DNA from: Saprospiraceae bacterium
Lineage (GTDB): Bacteria; Bacteroidota; Bacteroidia; Chitinophagales; Saprospiraceae
Direction of reading: 5' to 3'
DNA length: 55,404 nt
NCBI GenBank assembly: GCA_020628645.1
Contig: JAHDES010000040.1
Location: 1-55,404, forward strand
Below, piece after piece: positions 47,479-55,404 of the stretch. Position numbers and translations under genes: made by a program. Under the pieces are notes generated by a model. That model had not been told where the DNA came from. It was given only the letters and a program-made list of their open reading frames with translations, and searched no databases. Numbering within the stretch: the first letter of the stretch is position 1; every line of letters begins with the position of its first letter.

Positions 47479-47510
47479 AGGTTGACAGGTTTAATTTTAT
47501 TTCAATCTAC

Positions 47511-48578
47511 TTAACTTAACTCTTTTTCCATCATTTTATAGCTTAAAACATCAGCTCGATAGACTAAATTCGCCATCCAAACCCCTAAAAGTGTCCATCC
47601 AATAATAGCAGGATAAAAAACCATTCGCATACTATTATCTAGATCATCGCCTCCAAAACCAGGATTTCCGCCATTCCCAGGATGCAAAGAAGCCTCGGTC
47701 ATACGTGGAATAACGAATAAAAGAGGAACCATCGCTACAAATGCGAAAATACTATACACGGCACTGATTCTTGCCCGTTTTTCTTCATCTTCAAAAGAGG
47801 AACGTAAGACAAAATAGGCTAAATAAATCAAAAGGGCGATAGCAGATACATTCAGTTTGATTTCTTCAAAAGTCCACCAAGTGCCCCAAGTATTTTTTGC
47901 CCAAATCGAACCCGTAACGCAGCCCAATATCCCAAATAGCACCCCAATTCTTGTATAAGATAATACGCGTAAATCGGCGAAAGGATCAGCTTTTTGTAAA
48001 TATTTGATACTATAAATCATCGCTCCCAATAAGATCAACACCATTCCAAACCAAAGCGGAACATGATAAAATGTATTTTTAATGGTTTCATAAATAATGC
48101 CGCGCATAGGAAAAGACATTTTATCATAGCGATGAATATCCTTAATAGGCGGATAGGTCCAAACCGATTGCGCACGCGTTGTATCTATGGTATTTTGGGT
48201 GATATTGATGGCGCGTGGACGTACAAATGCCCCATGCTCTTTTTCATCTAAGACAAGGGCAAGGCTTTTACTTTTTTCAACAAAAGGGAGAAAAGTGGGT
48301 AAATCAAAATCAATTGAAAGTTGTCGATTGTTGAGCATCCGAGTTTCGCGTGCAGGGATGGCATAGTTAGAATCAATACTGATCCATGCACGGATGTTAT
48401 CTCCTTGTTCAAATTTGGTGTTGTATGTATTAACGATGAGGGTGGGGGAGGTGCCTGCTTCTAAATTATACGGATGTACTTGTAAGATTCCTGGTTTTAA
48501 GGGAATCAACATACCCGCGATAATGGAATACAATACAATTAAAACAGCTAAAGCTTTCCACCAGTGTTTTTTGATCAT
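47511..48578 (-). CDS. ccmC: Heme exporter protein CcmC/CcsA with inserted periplasmic domain
   Basis: 355 residues, far longer than the ~220 typical of Bacteroidota CcmC. Helix 1 (9-25) is followed by a ~120-residue beta-rich insert (about 31-153, with RAWISIDSNYAIPARE), then the normal core: His172 in FYHVPLWFGM, the WWD-like loop WGTWWTFEEIKL (231-242), His299 in SLHPGNGG, and the last helix IIGWTLLGVWM. It handles heme for holocytochrome c maturation together with CcmB, encoded upstream. The inserted domain is the oddity. Start is ATG at 48578. Confidence 0.9.
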   Translation of the reverse strand: MIKKHWWKALAVLIVLYSIIAGMLIPLKPGILQVHPYNLEAGTSPTLIVNTYNTKFEQGDNIRAWISIDSNYAIPARETRMLNNRQLSIDFDLPTFLPFVEKSKSLALVLDEKEHGAFVRPRAINITQNTIDTTRAQSVWTYPPIKDIHRYDKMSFPMRGIIYETIKNTFYHVPLWFGMVLILLGAMIYSIKYLQKADPFADLRVLSYTRIGVLFGILGCVTGSIWAKNTWGTWWTFEEIKLNVSAIALLIYLAYFVLRSSFEDEEKRARISAVYSIFAFVAMVPLLFVIPRMTEASLHPGNGGNPGFGGDDLDNSMRMVFYPAIIGWTLLGVWMANLVYRADVLSYKMMEKELS

Positions 48579-48614
48579 TTACTTTAAATTTAGCGTTAAA
48601 ATCATCGGACGACT

Positions 48615-48745
48615 CAGTACAATGTAATCTAAATAATTTTCAATTTCAATTCGATCTAATTCCATTTTAATATCCAGCATTTCAAGGGAACATGTTCCCT
48701 TGGGGTAATATCAAATTTGAACTAACCTAGGTTATACTGTACTTA
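48615..48745. repeat. Palindrome-centred inverted-repeat element, copy 2
   Basis: Same design as 7176-7305: outer arms AGTACAATGTAATCT (48617-48631) and AGGTTATACTGTACT (48729-48743), and the identical core AAGGGAACATGTTCCCTT at 48684-48701, followed by TTGGGG and a related right flank (AACTAACCTAGGTTA). It lies in the 194-bp gap between ccmB and ccmC, where a heme-export operon would normally be tight. Confidence 0.75.
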
Positions 48746-48772
48746 GCATCGTATTACAATTAAACGATTACA

Positions 48773-49447
48773 TTAATCTCTCCATAAATACGGAAATAAA
48801 ATTAATGCCATTCCCATTAAAATTAAGTCAATGGCAATTAATATGGAAATATCGGTATCTATAGAGGTATCTCTCATCAAACCAATAGCGTTGGACGAAA
48901 GACGTAATAAAGTCAAAATGATAGGAATCAAAATCGGAAACCCAAGTATTGCCATCAGCGTTGCACTATTAGATGCTTTGGATGCAATAGCAGAAATGAA
49001 GGTTAGGGTAATGGAAAAGCCCATACTTCCTAATAAAATCGCCACAAAAAACTGTTGTTGATCCCGTACTGGATTGCCAATAAATAAACTAAAGGCAAAA
49101 TAAGATAAGGCACTCATGCCTAATAAAATAAGGGTGTTGTAGACAATTTTAGACAAGATCACGGCGATGGGATTGACCAAAGTATAATAATACAATTGGC
49201 GATAGCCATTTTCTTGTACAAAACTTTTGGTAATCGCATTGACAGAAGCAAATAAAATCACAATCCAAAATAAGGCATTCCATGCGTTCCGAAAAAGATT
49301 GGATTCTTGTAAGCCTTGTGATGACATGTATACGATGAAAACAGTAGAGAGCACATACAAAAAGATACCACTAATAGCGTACTTTTGTCGCCATTCGAGT
49401 AGCATTTCCTTTTGAATTAAAAAGAGGGTTTCTTTCAGTGTTCCCAT
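48773..49447 (-). CDS. ccmB: Heme exporter protein CcmB
   Basis: 224 residues from the ATG at 49447 (MGTLKETLFLIQKEMLLEWRQKYA); an ATG three codons earlier is less likely. Six membrane helices. The conserved EMLLEWRQKYAISG start, RNAWNALFWIVILFASVNAITKSF and the YYTLVNPIAVILSKI region identify CcmB. It is the membrane subunit of the CcmAB heme-related ABC system. CcmA, the ATPase, is not in the window: the gene upstream is the divergent HD phosphohydrolase remnant. Confidence 0.92.
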   Translation of the reverse strand: MGTLKETLFLIQKEMLLEWRQKYAISGIFLYVLSTVFIVYMSSQGLQESNLFRNAWNALFWIVILFASVNAITKSFVQENGYRQLYYYTLVNPIAVILSKIVYNTLILLGMSALSYFAFSLFIGNPVRDQQQFFVAILLGSMGFSITLTFISAIASKASNSATLMAILGFPILIPIILTLLRLSSNAIGLMRDTSIDTDISILIAIDLILMGMALILFPYLWRD

Positions 49448-49518
49448 AATGTACAAATGTAAGCAAGGATTGTCAGAAATTTATCGCTTTTTTGTCAGGA
49501 ATAAAGAAAATTCAATCT

Positions 49519-50160
49519 ATGATGGATCAATTAAAAACGCGCTGGACCAATTTATGTGCCATCTATACCCCAGATGAAGATTTTGTGCTTCATCAATGGC
49601 GTTTGCTTGAAAAAGCCTATACCACACCCAATCGTTTTTATCATAATTTGACGCATCTCCATACTATTTTTACAGATTTAGATCAATATGATTTACCTAT
49701 AGAAAATAAGCATTTACTTGAATTTGCTATCTGGTTTCATGATGTCATTTATGATGCTGTGGTAAGTGATAATGAAGAACAAAGTGCGATAGCTGCAAAA
49801 GATTTTTTAGTACATCTCTTACTTTCAAAAGAAGAAATCCAACATTGTTTTGAACTCATAGTTTCAACCCAAAGACATCAAGCCATTTCTACCTTTTCAA
49901 AAAGAGATAATGAATGTCTAATTGATTTAGATTTGGGAGTACTGGCGTGGGATTGGGATGAATATGAGGCGTATACCCATTAAATTCGGAAGGAATATCA
50001 GGTTTATACAGATGCTTTATTTTATCAAGGACGAAAAGCTGCAATGGAGCATTTCTTAAAACGAGATTGCATTTATCAATCGGATTATTTTTATGAATTG
50101 TGGGAGGAAAGAGCGAGAAGAAACATACAAAATGAATTAGAAAAATTAGCGACTATTTGA
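49519..50160 (+). pseudogene. HD-superfamily phosphohydrolase interrupted by an in-frame stop
   Basis: The ATG at 49519 opens a predicted metal-dependent HD phosphohydrolase (COG4339-like): PNRFYHNLTHLHTIF, EFAIWFHDVIYDAVVSDNEEQSA with the HD pair, and LIDLDLGVLAWD. A TAA at 49981-49983 follows EYEAYTH, yet the same frame continues to TGA at 50158-50160 as IRKEYQVYTDALFYQGRKAAMEHFLKR split over the gap, the expected C-terminal part of the family (usually about 200-215 residues). A single nonsense change, a readthrough stop or a sequencing error would explain it. Total length, if read through, is 213 residues. Confidence 0.75.
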
Positions 50161-50350
50161 ACAGACAAATAGACTTGTGGACATAGGACGTATGACTTTT
50201 TCTCTATTAGTTCATATTTTCAATAATGCCCCTAAATTCATGTGTTAGTTCAACTATTTCTTAGGTTCAAATTATTCTAATGAACAGCAACTATTTATAA
50301 TGTATTTTTATTTGATTGTTGGTGTTTTATCGTCTAAATGTTTGATTTCA

Positions 50351-50480
50351 GGCTGTTATCGCCTCTAGCCGGCTGGGCTTTTACTTTTTTGCATTGCCAA
50401 AAAAAGTAAACAAAAAACGCTAGAAAAGATAAACTCCTTCCAGTCAGACAGTATCTTTTCGAGCCACCCGCCTAATTTTT
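50351..50480 (+). repeat. Intergenic double-hairpin repeat
   Basis: Hairpin A: TTTACTTTTTT (50380-50390) with AAAAAAGTAAA (50400-50410), loop GCATTGCCA. Hairpin B: GAAAAGATA with TATCTTTTC (about 50423-50460). The surrounding text (GCCTCTAGCCGGCTGGGCTTTT before; GAGCCACCCGCC after) resembles, from memory, a repeat scattered in Bacteroidota intergenic regions, often miscalled as small ORFs. In the 50161-50555 gap nothing else is seen. Confidence 0.55.
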
Positions 50481-50555
50481 CAGACTTAGTTTATTTAAAT
50501 CATTCACAATCATTTTTTTATATGTTATTAATTTTTAGTGTTCACTAGAATAGGT

Positions 50556-51245
50556 TCAAATCAATTTTATACGTTCTAATAATTCTTCTTTATAAGTTCG
50601 TCCGATAGGAATTTTATGATCTGCTAATACGATATGATTGCCTATGATTTTATCTATTTTACTGGTATTGATAATAAAAGATTTATGACAACGGACAAAG
50701 GATTCATCTAAATAAGAAAGTATCTTTTGCATAGAAATATTGGCAATTTCTCGTTTCTTTTGGGTACAAATAAGAATGAAATCTCCTTTGGCTTCGATGT
50801 ATTCTATTTCAGGAATCATAATTTTTTTCAAGGCCCCTTTATTTCGTACAAAAAGGGTTTGTTGAGATTTATTAGAAGGTGTCAGCTCATCTTTTTTTGG
50901 GATTTTGGAAATTGCTTTTAAAAAACGTTCAAAAGAAAAAGGTTTCAGTAAATAGTCCACTACATCCAATTCATAACTCTCAATCGCATATTTTGAAAAG
51001 GCAGTCGTCAAAATTGTAGGCGGGGGCTGATGCAATGATTTGAGTAATTCGATACCTGACAATTTGGGTAAATGAATATCTAAAAATAGAATATCGACTT
51101 TACGATTTTCTAAATCCTGCAAGGCTTCCAAAGGAGAAATATAAATATTGAGCAACTGTAAGGAAGGCACTTGTTCGATGTATCCTTGTAAGGTTTTTTG
51201 TGCAGGAATTTGATCTTCTACGATTAAACAATTCAATTTTTCCAT
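50556..51245 (-). CDS. LytTR-family response regulator
   Basis: 229 residues. The receiver has the acidic pair ED10-11, phosphoacceptor Asp56 in ILFLDIHLPKLSG, TAFSKYA, and Lys in VVDYLLKPF. The LytTR DNA-binding domain (about 128-229) has IEYIEAKGDFILI, MQKILSYLDESFVRCHKSFIIN and IPIGRTYKEEL. Its start overlaps the kinase stop by one base (TAATG), so the pair is translationally coupled. LytTR proteins bind direct repeats; the most likely target is its own operon, which includes the receptor gene. Confidence 0.95.
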   Translation of the reverse strand: MEKLNCLIVEDQIPAQKTLQGYIEQVPSLQLLNIYISPLEALQDLENRKVDILFLDIHLPKLSGIELLKSLHQPPPTILTTAFSKYAIESYELDVVDYLLKPFSFERFLKAISKIPKKDELTPSNKSQQTLFVRNKGALKKIMIPEIEYIEAKGDFILICTQKKREIANISMQKILSYLDESFVRCHKSFIINTSKIDKIIGNHIVLADHKIPIGRTYKEELLERIKLI

Positions 51246-52264
51246 TATTCAGCTTTTACATTTAATTTGACATGATATTGCTCTTTATTCTGTTCAATAT
51301 GGAGATGATGTGCATCAGGATACAACAAATCTAGCCTTTTTTTGACATTGACTAAACCAATTCCACCATGCGTTAAGGATTCTCTAGGATTACCATTTGC
51401 TTCAAAATTATTGACTACTTCCAAATGAATATCTTGCTCTTGTAAATAAATTTTTATGGCGATACTAACGTCTTTTACTTTTGTACCAAAACTATGCTTA
51501 AAACTATTTTCAATAAAAGGAATTAACAAAAAAGGCGCGATTTTGAGGCTTGTATCTTCTAAAACGGCTTCAATTGTATAATCAATCGTACCTCTACCCT
51601 TATATTGAATAATTTGAAGGTCAATATAATCTTTGAGAAAACTTAGTTCTTTTGCTAAAGACACTTTTTCATCGCTTGTTTCATATAAAATATAGCGTAG
51701 TACATTGGATAATTTCAGGATTAATTCAGGCGTGCTATCTGATTTTTCTAAGGCGAAATGATATAAATTATTTAAACTATTAAACAAAATATGAGGCTGT
51801 ATTTGCGACTTGAGCAATTGCAATTCATTCTTGAGATTATCTTGTTTAATTTGCTGCAATTTTTGTTGTTGTGCAAAATTGTCAAATACCAATTTCACGG
51901 ATGTAAATGCCAATAGCGGCACTAAAATTTCTCCTGCAAACCAATAAATAGATTGCCAAGTAACCGCATTTCGACCTCTACTATTTGGACTTAATAATTT
52001 TTCAATGACTCCTTCTTCGATTATTCCAAAAAGAATAATACAACCAATCAACGCTAGAAAGAAAAGTAGATATTTTTTGGTGTAAAAAAGTTTTGGAATT
52101 AATACAAAGTTGACTAACAAAAATAAGAGGACATGATAAACAAAAAACAACAAATCTATTCCAATACTATTGGAAATAATCAAGCCTTCATGCTCCACAT
52201 AGACGATACTACTGACGAAGTATATGAATAAAACCAAAAATTGAAAAAACCACTCTTTATGCAT
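51245..52264 (-). CDS. LytS/YehU-type sensor histidine kinase
   Basis: 339 residues. Four membrane helices (about 7-23, 36-56, 64-84, 104-124) with short loops, then a coiled coil and the His_kinase (PF06580) region LLKSQIQPHILFNSLNNLYH with His158 as phosphoacceptor. The ATPase part shows the N-box PFLLIPFIENSFKHSFG and final GGIGLVNVKKRLDLLYP. It has no separate periplasmic sensor, so the signal is probably membrane-borne or comes from its neighbours. It is 11 bp downstream of the receptor gene and coupled to the LytTR gene. Confidence 0.93.
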   Translation of the reverse strand: MHKEWFFQFLVLFIYFVSSIVYVEHEGLIISNSIGIDLLFFVYHVLLFLLVNFVLIPKLFYTKKYLLFFLALIGCIILFGIIEEGVIEKLLSPNSRGRNAVTWQSIYWFAGEILVPLLAFTSVKLVFDNFAQQQKLQQIKQDNLKNELQLLKSQIQPHILFNSLNNLYHFALEKSDSTPELILKLSNVLRYILYETSDEKVSLAKELSFLKDYIDLQIIQYKGRGTIDYTIEAVLEDTSLKIAPFLLIPFIENSFKHSFGTKVKDVSIAIKIYLQEQDIHLEVVNNFEANGNPRESLTHGGIGLVNVKKRLDLLYPDAHHLHIEQNKEQYHVKLNVKAE

Positions 52265-52275
52265 TGTTTTGATCG

Positions 52276-54609
52276 TTACTTAGTTTCAAATAGCACATAT
52301 TTTAAGCCTAAATTAATTTGCCGCGTTTGCCATTTATAGGTTTTTGTAATTGCAACAGCCGTAGTCTGTATAGAATATACGTATTGTCGTGTATTAAAAA
52401 GATCACGAACCACAAGCGAAATACTCCCTCGTTTATTTTTGAATCGTTTACGGATACCAAGATTCATATAATAAACAGCATGGGTTTTTTGTTGTGCTTC
52501 AAAAGACGGGCCATTATAAATTTCAGATAATTCAATTTTCCAATCTTTTGCCAAACGCCATTGTTGTTGGAGGCGTAGTCCCCAATTAAATTGTCGATTA
52601 TAACTGATTTCATTCTCAGCATCATTAAATGTAGCTTGATTCACTACTAAAGTACCACTTGTTTTAAAACCTTTTGGAAATCTATATTCTAGTTGAGTTC
52701 CCAATCCTTTTTGCCGTTCTTGTCCAATGTTCATGGGAATCGTGAGCGTTTGATTTGTTGCTAAAACTTGCAAAATAGACTGAATAGCGTGCTTCACCTC
52801 ATTGTAATAAGCAGTTATATCCAAAACTAATTGATCTTTTTCAAGATGGTAATTTAATTCGAATAAATCGCCAATTTCGGGCTCTAAAGATGGATTTCCT
52901 GTCTCTAAATTTAATGGATCTTCATAAGAAATGTACGGATTTAAATGGAAAAATCTAGGGCGATTCATCCGTCGGGTATAATTAAATCCAAGTGTTTGCT
53001 CGTGCTTGGCGATTAAATAATTTAGTTGAACAGATGGAAAAAGACCTGTGAAATCTTGAGTGAATCTAGTTTGATTCGCTTGTTGAATTGCCTGACTAGC
53101 AAAATGTTCTACGCGTAATCCCAATGCATATTCCAATTTTTTGATTTGATGTTTATGAATTAGATATGCACCTATTTTTTGTAAATTAATCTGGAAGTCA
53201 TTGTCTGCTAGAGAATTAGCATTATCTAAAAGCTCTATTTTTTGAAGAATATTATATTGGATAAAATCCGTTTTTATACCTGTTTCAATTGTACCGAAAC
53301 GATTGAATGGAATTTCATAATCAATTTTACCAAGATAATAACGTTGTTGCTCTTTTTCTTGAGAAGAAGCCAAAAAATAATTCAAACTAGTAGAAGAACC
53401 ACTCAGACCATCCATCTCATCGAGTTGAGAAAAATTCGATTCATTTTCACCACCTACCGTAAAAGAAGCATTAAGTTGATGCTTTTTCATTTCTTTTTTG
53501 AGCGAAAAATTAATCCACAATTCATTTTCTAATTCTTCACGATTTGTATTGAAATCAAGTGTTTCTTCTGGAGAAGATCGATATTCAAAAGAACTTGTTT
53601 GTTCGATCTCGTTAGCTAAATCCCATTGATCAAAATTCATCTCCAATCCTAAAGAAAAACTAGTATCAGGTTCTAAGGTAAATCCAAGTGATGCATTTGC
53701 TACTTTTCCAATACCATGATGGACCGTAGCATTTTCAAAAAGAAGAATAGAGTCTGGGCTCCCCAAATTTTGTCTACTCGTATGAGCTAAATCTTGATAA
53801 CGGCTATAATCATACGTCAAATTCGTAAAAAAAGAAAAACGCTCTTGACTTATACTCGCATTCAAGCCTATATCGGATCGACTTGTCAAGGGATTTGAAG
53901 CAAGAGAAAGATTAGAAAGCCCTTCTAGTTTAAACGATTGTATTTTATTTTTTTTGTAAACTAGGTTGATGATTCCACCCACGCCCTCTGCATCATATTT
54001 GGCAGAAGGATTCGTTATTACTTCTATTTTTTCTAAAGATTCAGCGGCTATAAATTTAAGCGTAGTCGGCGATCGTTTGGTTTCTTTTCCATTGATATAA
54101 ATGATAACATTTGAATTGCCACGAATTTGAATTTGCCCTTTTGGCGTGGTAGCAATAGATGGGATGTTCTCCAAAGCTTCGATCGCCGTACTTCCAGATG
54201 AGCTAATATCTTGCCCTATACGTAACACTTTTTTACCCAGATGACTTTCTACAGTTGATTGTCGGGCTACGACTTCCACTTCTTTTAGCAAAGTAGTTGT
54301 CTCCTTCAATAAAATAGGTTGCAATTGAATAGATTTAGTTAAATCAATTTGTTGCTGCCAGTCTTCATAACCAATCATTTGAACAGTTAATTGGTAAGTT
54401 GTTTGGTTTAAATTTGTAAGAAGAAATTGCCCTTTTTGATTACTTATCACACCCTTTAATTGGGTACTGTCGCTAAGTGGAAAAATGCTCACAGAAGCAT
54501 ATTCAATAGGCACTTGATTTTGGGTGATTAAGATTCCTGAAAGTTGAAATTGTGCTAAACTTAGTTTACTTAAAAAAAGGAGACTGAAAAGGAGAATTGA
54601 TTTTTTCAT
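52276..54609 (-). CDS. TonB-dependent receptor-like outer-membrane protein (OMP_b-brl_3 type)
   Basis: 777 residues. Signal peptide MKKSILLFSLLFLSKLSLAQ, then a carboxypeptidase-regulatory-like domain (about 20-100), a TonB plug domain (about 115-215, with GSTAIEALENIPSIATT, IRGNSNVIIYINGKE and VGGIINLVYKKN), and a 22-strand-type barrel of the outer-membrane beta-barrel 3 family to the C-terminus. The substrate is unknown; relatives take up peptides or organic compounds. The gene heads an operon with the LytS-type kinase and LytTR regulator. A 12-bp inverted repeat stands directly before its start codon. Confidence 0.93.
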   Translation of the reverse strand: MKKSILLFSLLFLSKLSLAQFQLSGILITQNQVPIEYASVSIFPLSDSTQLKGVISNQKGQFLLTNLNQTTYQLTVQMIGYEDWQQQIDLTKSIQLQPILLKETTTLLKEVEVVARQSTVESHLGKKVLRIGQDISSSGSTAIEALENIPSIATTPKGQIQIRGNSNVIIYINGKETKRSPTTLKFIAAESLEKIEVITNPSAKYDAEGVGGIINLVYKKNKIQSFKLEGLSNLSLASNPLTSRSDIGLNASISQERFSFFTNLTYDYSRYQDLAHTSRQNLGSPDSILLFENATVHHGIGKVANASLGFTLEPDTSFSLGLEMNFDQWDLANEIEQTSSFEYRSSPEETLDFNTNREELENELWINFSLKKEMKKHQLNASFTVGGENESNFSQLDEMDGLSGSSTSLNYFLASSQEKEQQRYYLGKIDYEIPFNRFGTIETGIKTDFIQYNILQKIELLDNANSLADNDFQINLQKIGAYLIHKHQIKKLEYALGLRVEHFASQAIQQANQTRFTQDFTGLFPSVQLNYLIAKHEQTLGFNYTRRMNRPRFFHLNPYISYEDPLNLETGNPSLEPEIGDLFELNYHLEKDQLVLDITAYYNEVKHAIQSILQVLATNQTLTIPMNIGQERQKGLGTQLEYRFPKGFKTSGTLVVNQATFNDAENEISYNRQFNWGLRLQQQWRLAKDWKIELSEIYNGPSFEAQQKTHAVYYMNLGIRKRFKNKRGSISLVVRDLFNTRQYVYSIQTTAVAITKTYKWQTRQINLGLKYVLFETK

Positions 54610-54610
54610 G

Positions 54611-54647
54611 CTATTGCAGTTTTTGGTTAAGACTCAACTGCAAATAG
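54611..54647 (-). promoter_or_regulatory. Inverted repeat abutting the start codon of the receptor gene
   Basis: CTATTGCAGTT (54611-54621) and AACTGCAA-A-TAG (54636-54647) pair with one bulge around a 14-nt loop. In the mRNA it would form immediately 5' of the ATG, so it could mask ribosome access; in DNA it could be an operator. Confidence 0.5.
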
Positions 54648-54730
54648 CTATTTTTTACTTTAGCTCAGAAATTTATCCTTTGAACGACACTTTTATAGGG
54701 TTGAATGACAGATCTAACATATCCTATAAT

Positions 54731-55216
54731 TTATTGACTTATTCCAAACACTTTTTTCCATTTGGCTTTATTAATTCCAAAAAATATACCCCCAAAAAGC
54801 ATTACTCCTCCCGTAGCAAATCCCACCATAGCATAAAATGGGGTTTCGGGTATTCTAGTTATAAGTTCAGCTACAAAAGCTGCATATAAACCAATAACGG
54901 ACCAATACATAAAGGTAAAATGTAAATACTTCCAGCTTTTAGTTGGCTTTTTAGTCCAAATCGGAATCATGCCAAATGCTATAGTTAACAAACTTATGAT
55001 AGTGGTATAATGAAATATTCCCCAACCATCAAATAGACGATAGATCATAAATGCTGTAATAATTACGATTGCCATACTAATGACATAGACGTATCCAATT
55101 TTTACATGTCTTTTTGTTCCTTTTTGGGCTAATAAAATGTAAGTACCTGTTAATAAGGAAAGGATAGAAGCGATGAGATGGATCAATCCTGTAGTATCTC
55201 CGACTAGATGATTCAT
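54731..55216 (-). CDS. DUF2306-family membrane protein
   Basis: 161 residues with four to five membrane helices. The N-terminus HLIASILSLLTGTYILLAQKG followed by KRHVKIGYVYV is the pattern of the DUF2306 family; His residues in helices 1 and 2 (LIHLIAS, RHVKIG) and FHYTTIISLL may bind heme or a metal, but no function is known. It is transcribed toward the receptor operon, with a 121-bp gap, and the two could be separate transcripts. Upstream (55217-55404) no gene is seen; a palindrome TACAGTTTT-C-AAAAACTGTA stands at 55374-55393. Confidence 0.85.
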   Translation of the reverse strand: MNHLVGDTTGLIHLIASILSLLTGTYILLAQKGTKRHVKIGYVYVISMAIVIITAFMIYRLFDGWGIFHYTTIISLLTIAFGMIPIWTKKPTKSWKYLHFTFMYWSVIGLYAAFVAELITRIPETPFYAMVGFATGGVMLFGGIFFGINKAKWKKVFGISQ

Positions 55217-55404
55217 AGTACTTTTTAGTTAAAAAAAATCCTTAACACTCATCAATTAGCATTAAGGCGTGAATGCTTTACATAACAATATGTTGATATT
55301 TGAAATTTTTGCTAGAAATATGGCGTGAAATCCACTAGTAATTACTTTATAAAGGGTTTTCCTATAAAAATTTTACAGTTTTCAAAAACTGTAGGCATTG
55401 GTCA

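Noticed and set aside
54608-54889. 93-codon plus-strand ORF opposite the receptor leader
   Set aside because: It overlaps the DUF2306-like gene on the other strand, and its translation is rich in Tyr, Ser and Phe as expected of antisense AT-rich DNA.

Overview
The window looks like the chromosome of a low-GC, gliding or surface-active Bacteroidota bacterium, most likely Saprospiria (Saprospira/Aureispira-like). The evidence is type IX secretion (T9SS) cargo with both C-terminal domain types, a PorP/SprF-family outer-membrane protein, a TonB-linked transporter with a carboxypeptidase-regulatory N-terminus, the Bacteroidota promoter form TTG-N18/19-TAnnTTTG, and a general lack of Shine-Dalgarno sequences. 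The taxon is inferred from gene content, not from any marker phylogeny. No rRNA, tRNA, CRISPR array, prophage or transposase gene was found.

Layout. 1-1.7 kb: 3' part of a secreted Cys-rich repeat protein with a T9SS type A sorting domain. 1.8-5.2 kb: NarL-type two-component system (TPR histidine kinase plus LuxR regulator) and a lipoprotein. 5.3-12.1 kb: minus-strand run of YigZ-like protein, cold-shock protein, small membrane protein, DinB-like protein, a 1121-residue secreted protein with a probable barrel end, an unknown protein and a TPR protein. 12.3-15.7 kb: etfB-etfA, bifunctional nuclease/UVR protein and a ferredoxin. 15.7-16.7 kb: about 1 kb without a convincing gene but with strong RNA-like hairpins. 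16.7-35.4 kb: the main locus, a 5165-residue extracellular repeat protein with a gliding-type (type B) C-terminal domain, then a PorP/SprF-like barrel protein and a PD40/OmpA-family protein. 35.5-42.7 kb: RidA, PepD, methyltransferase, Smr-domain protein, IF-3 and ClpC. 43.3-44.4 kb: STAS protein and YwaF-like membrane protein. 44.4-49.4 kb: membrane protein, folP, M50-like peptidase, and heme-export proteins CcmC and CcmB. 49.5-50.2 kb: HD phosphohydrolase broken by an in-frame stop. 50.2-55.4 kb: an intergenic hairpin repeat, a LytTR/LytS two-component pair cotranscribed with a TonB-dependent-type outer-membrane receptor, and a DUF2306-like membrane protein.

How it works together. The giant protein, PorP/SprF-like and OmpA-like genes are collinear and probably form one surface-fibre or adhesin export unit: the barrel is the expected cell-surface partner for a type B T9SS substrate and the OmpA domain the peptidoglycan anchor. 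The receptor-LytS-LytTR operon looks like a self-contained sensing and uptake module. The rest is ordinary housekeeping.

The observations most worth following up are the hairpin-rich leader just upstream of the giant gene, the composite 266/265-residue tandem duplication inside it, a two-copy palindrome-centred inverted-repeat element (one copy splits ccmB from ccmC), CcmC with an inserted periplasmic domain, and the interrupted HD phosphohydrolase.
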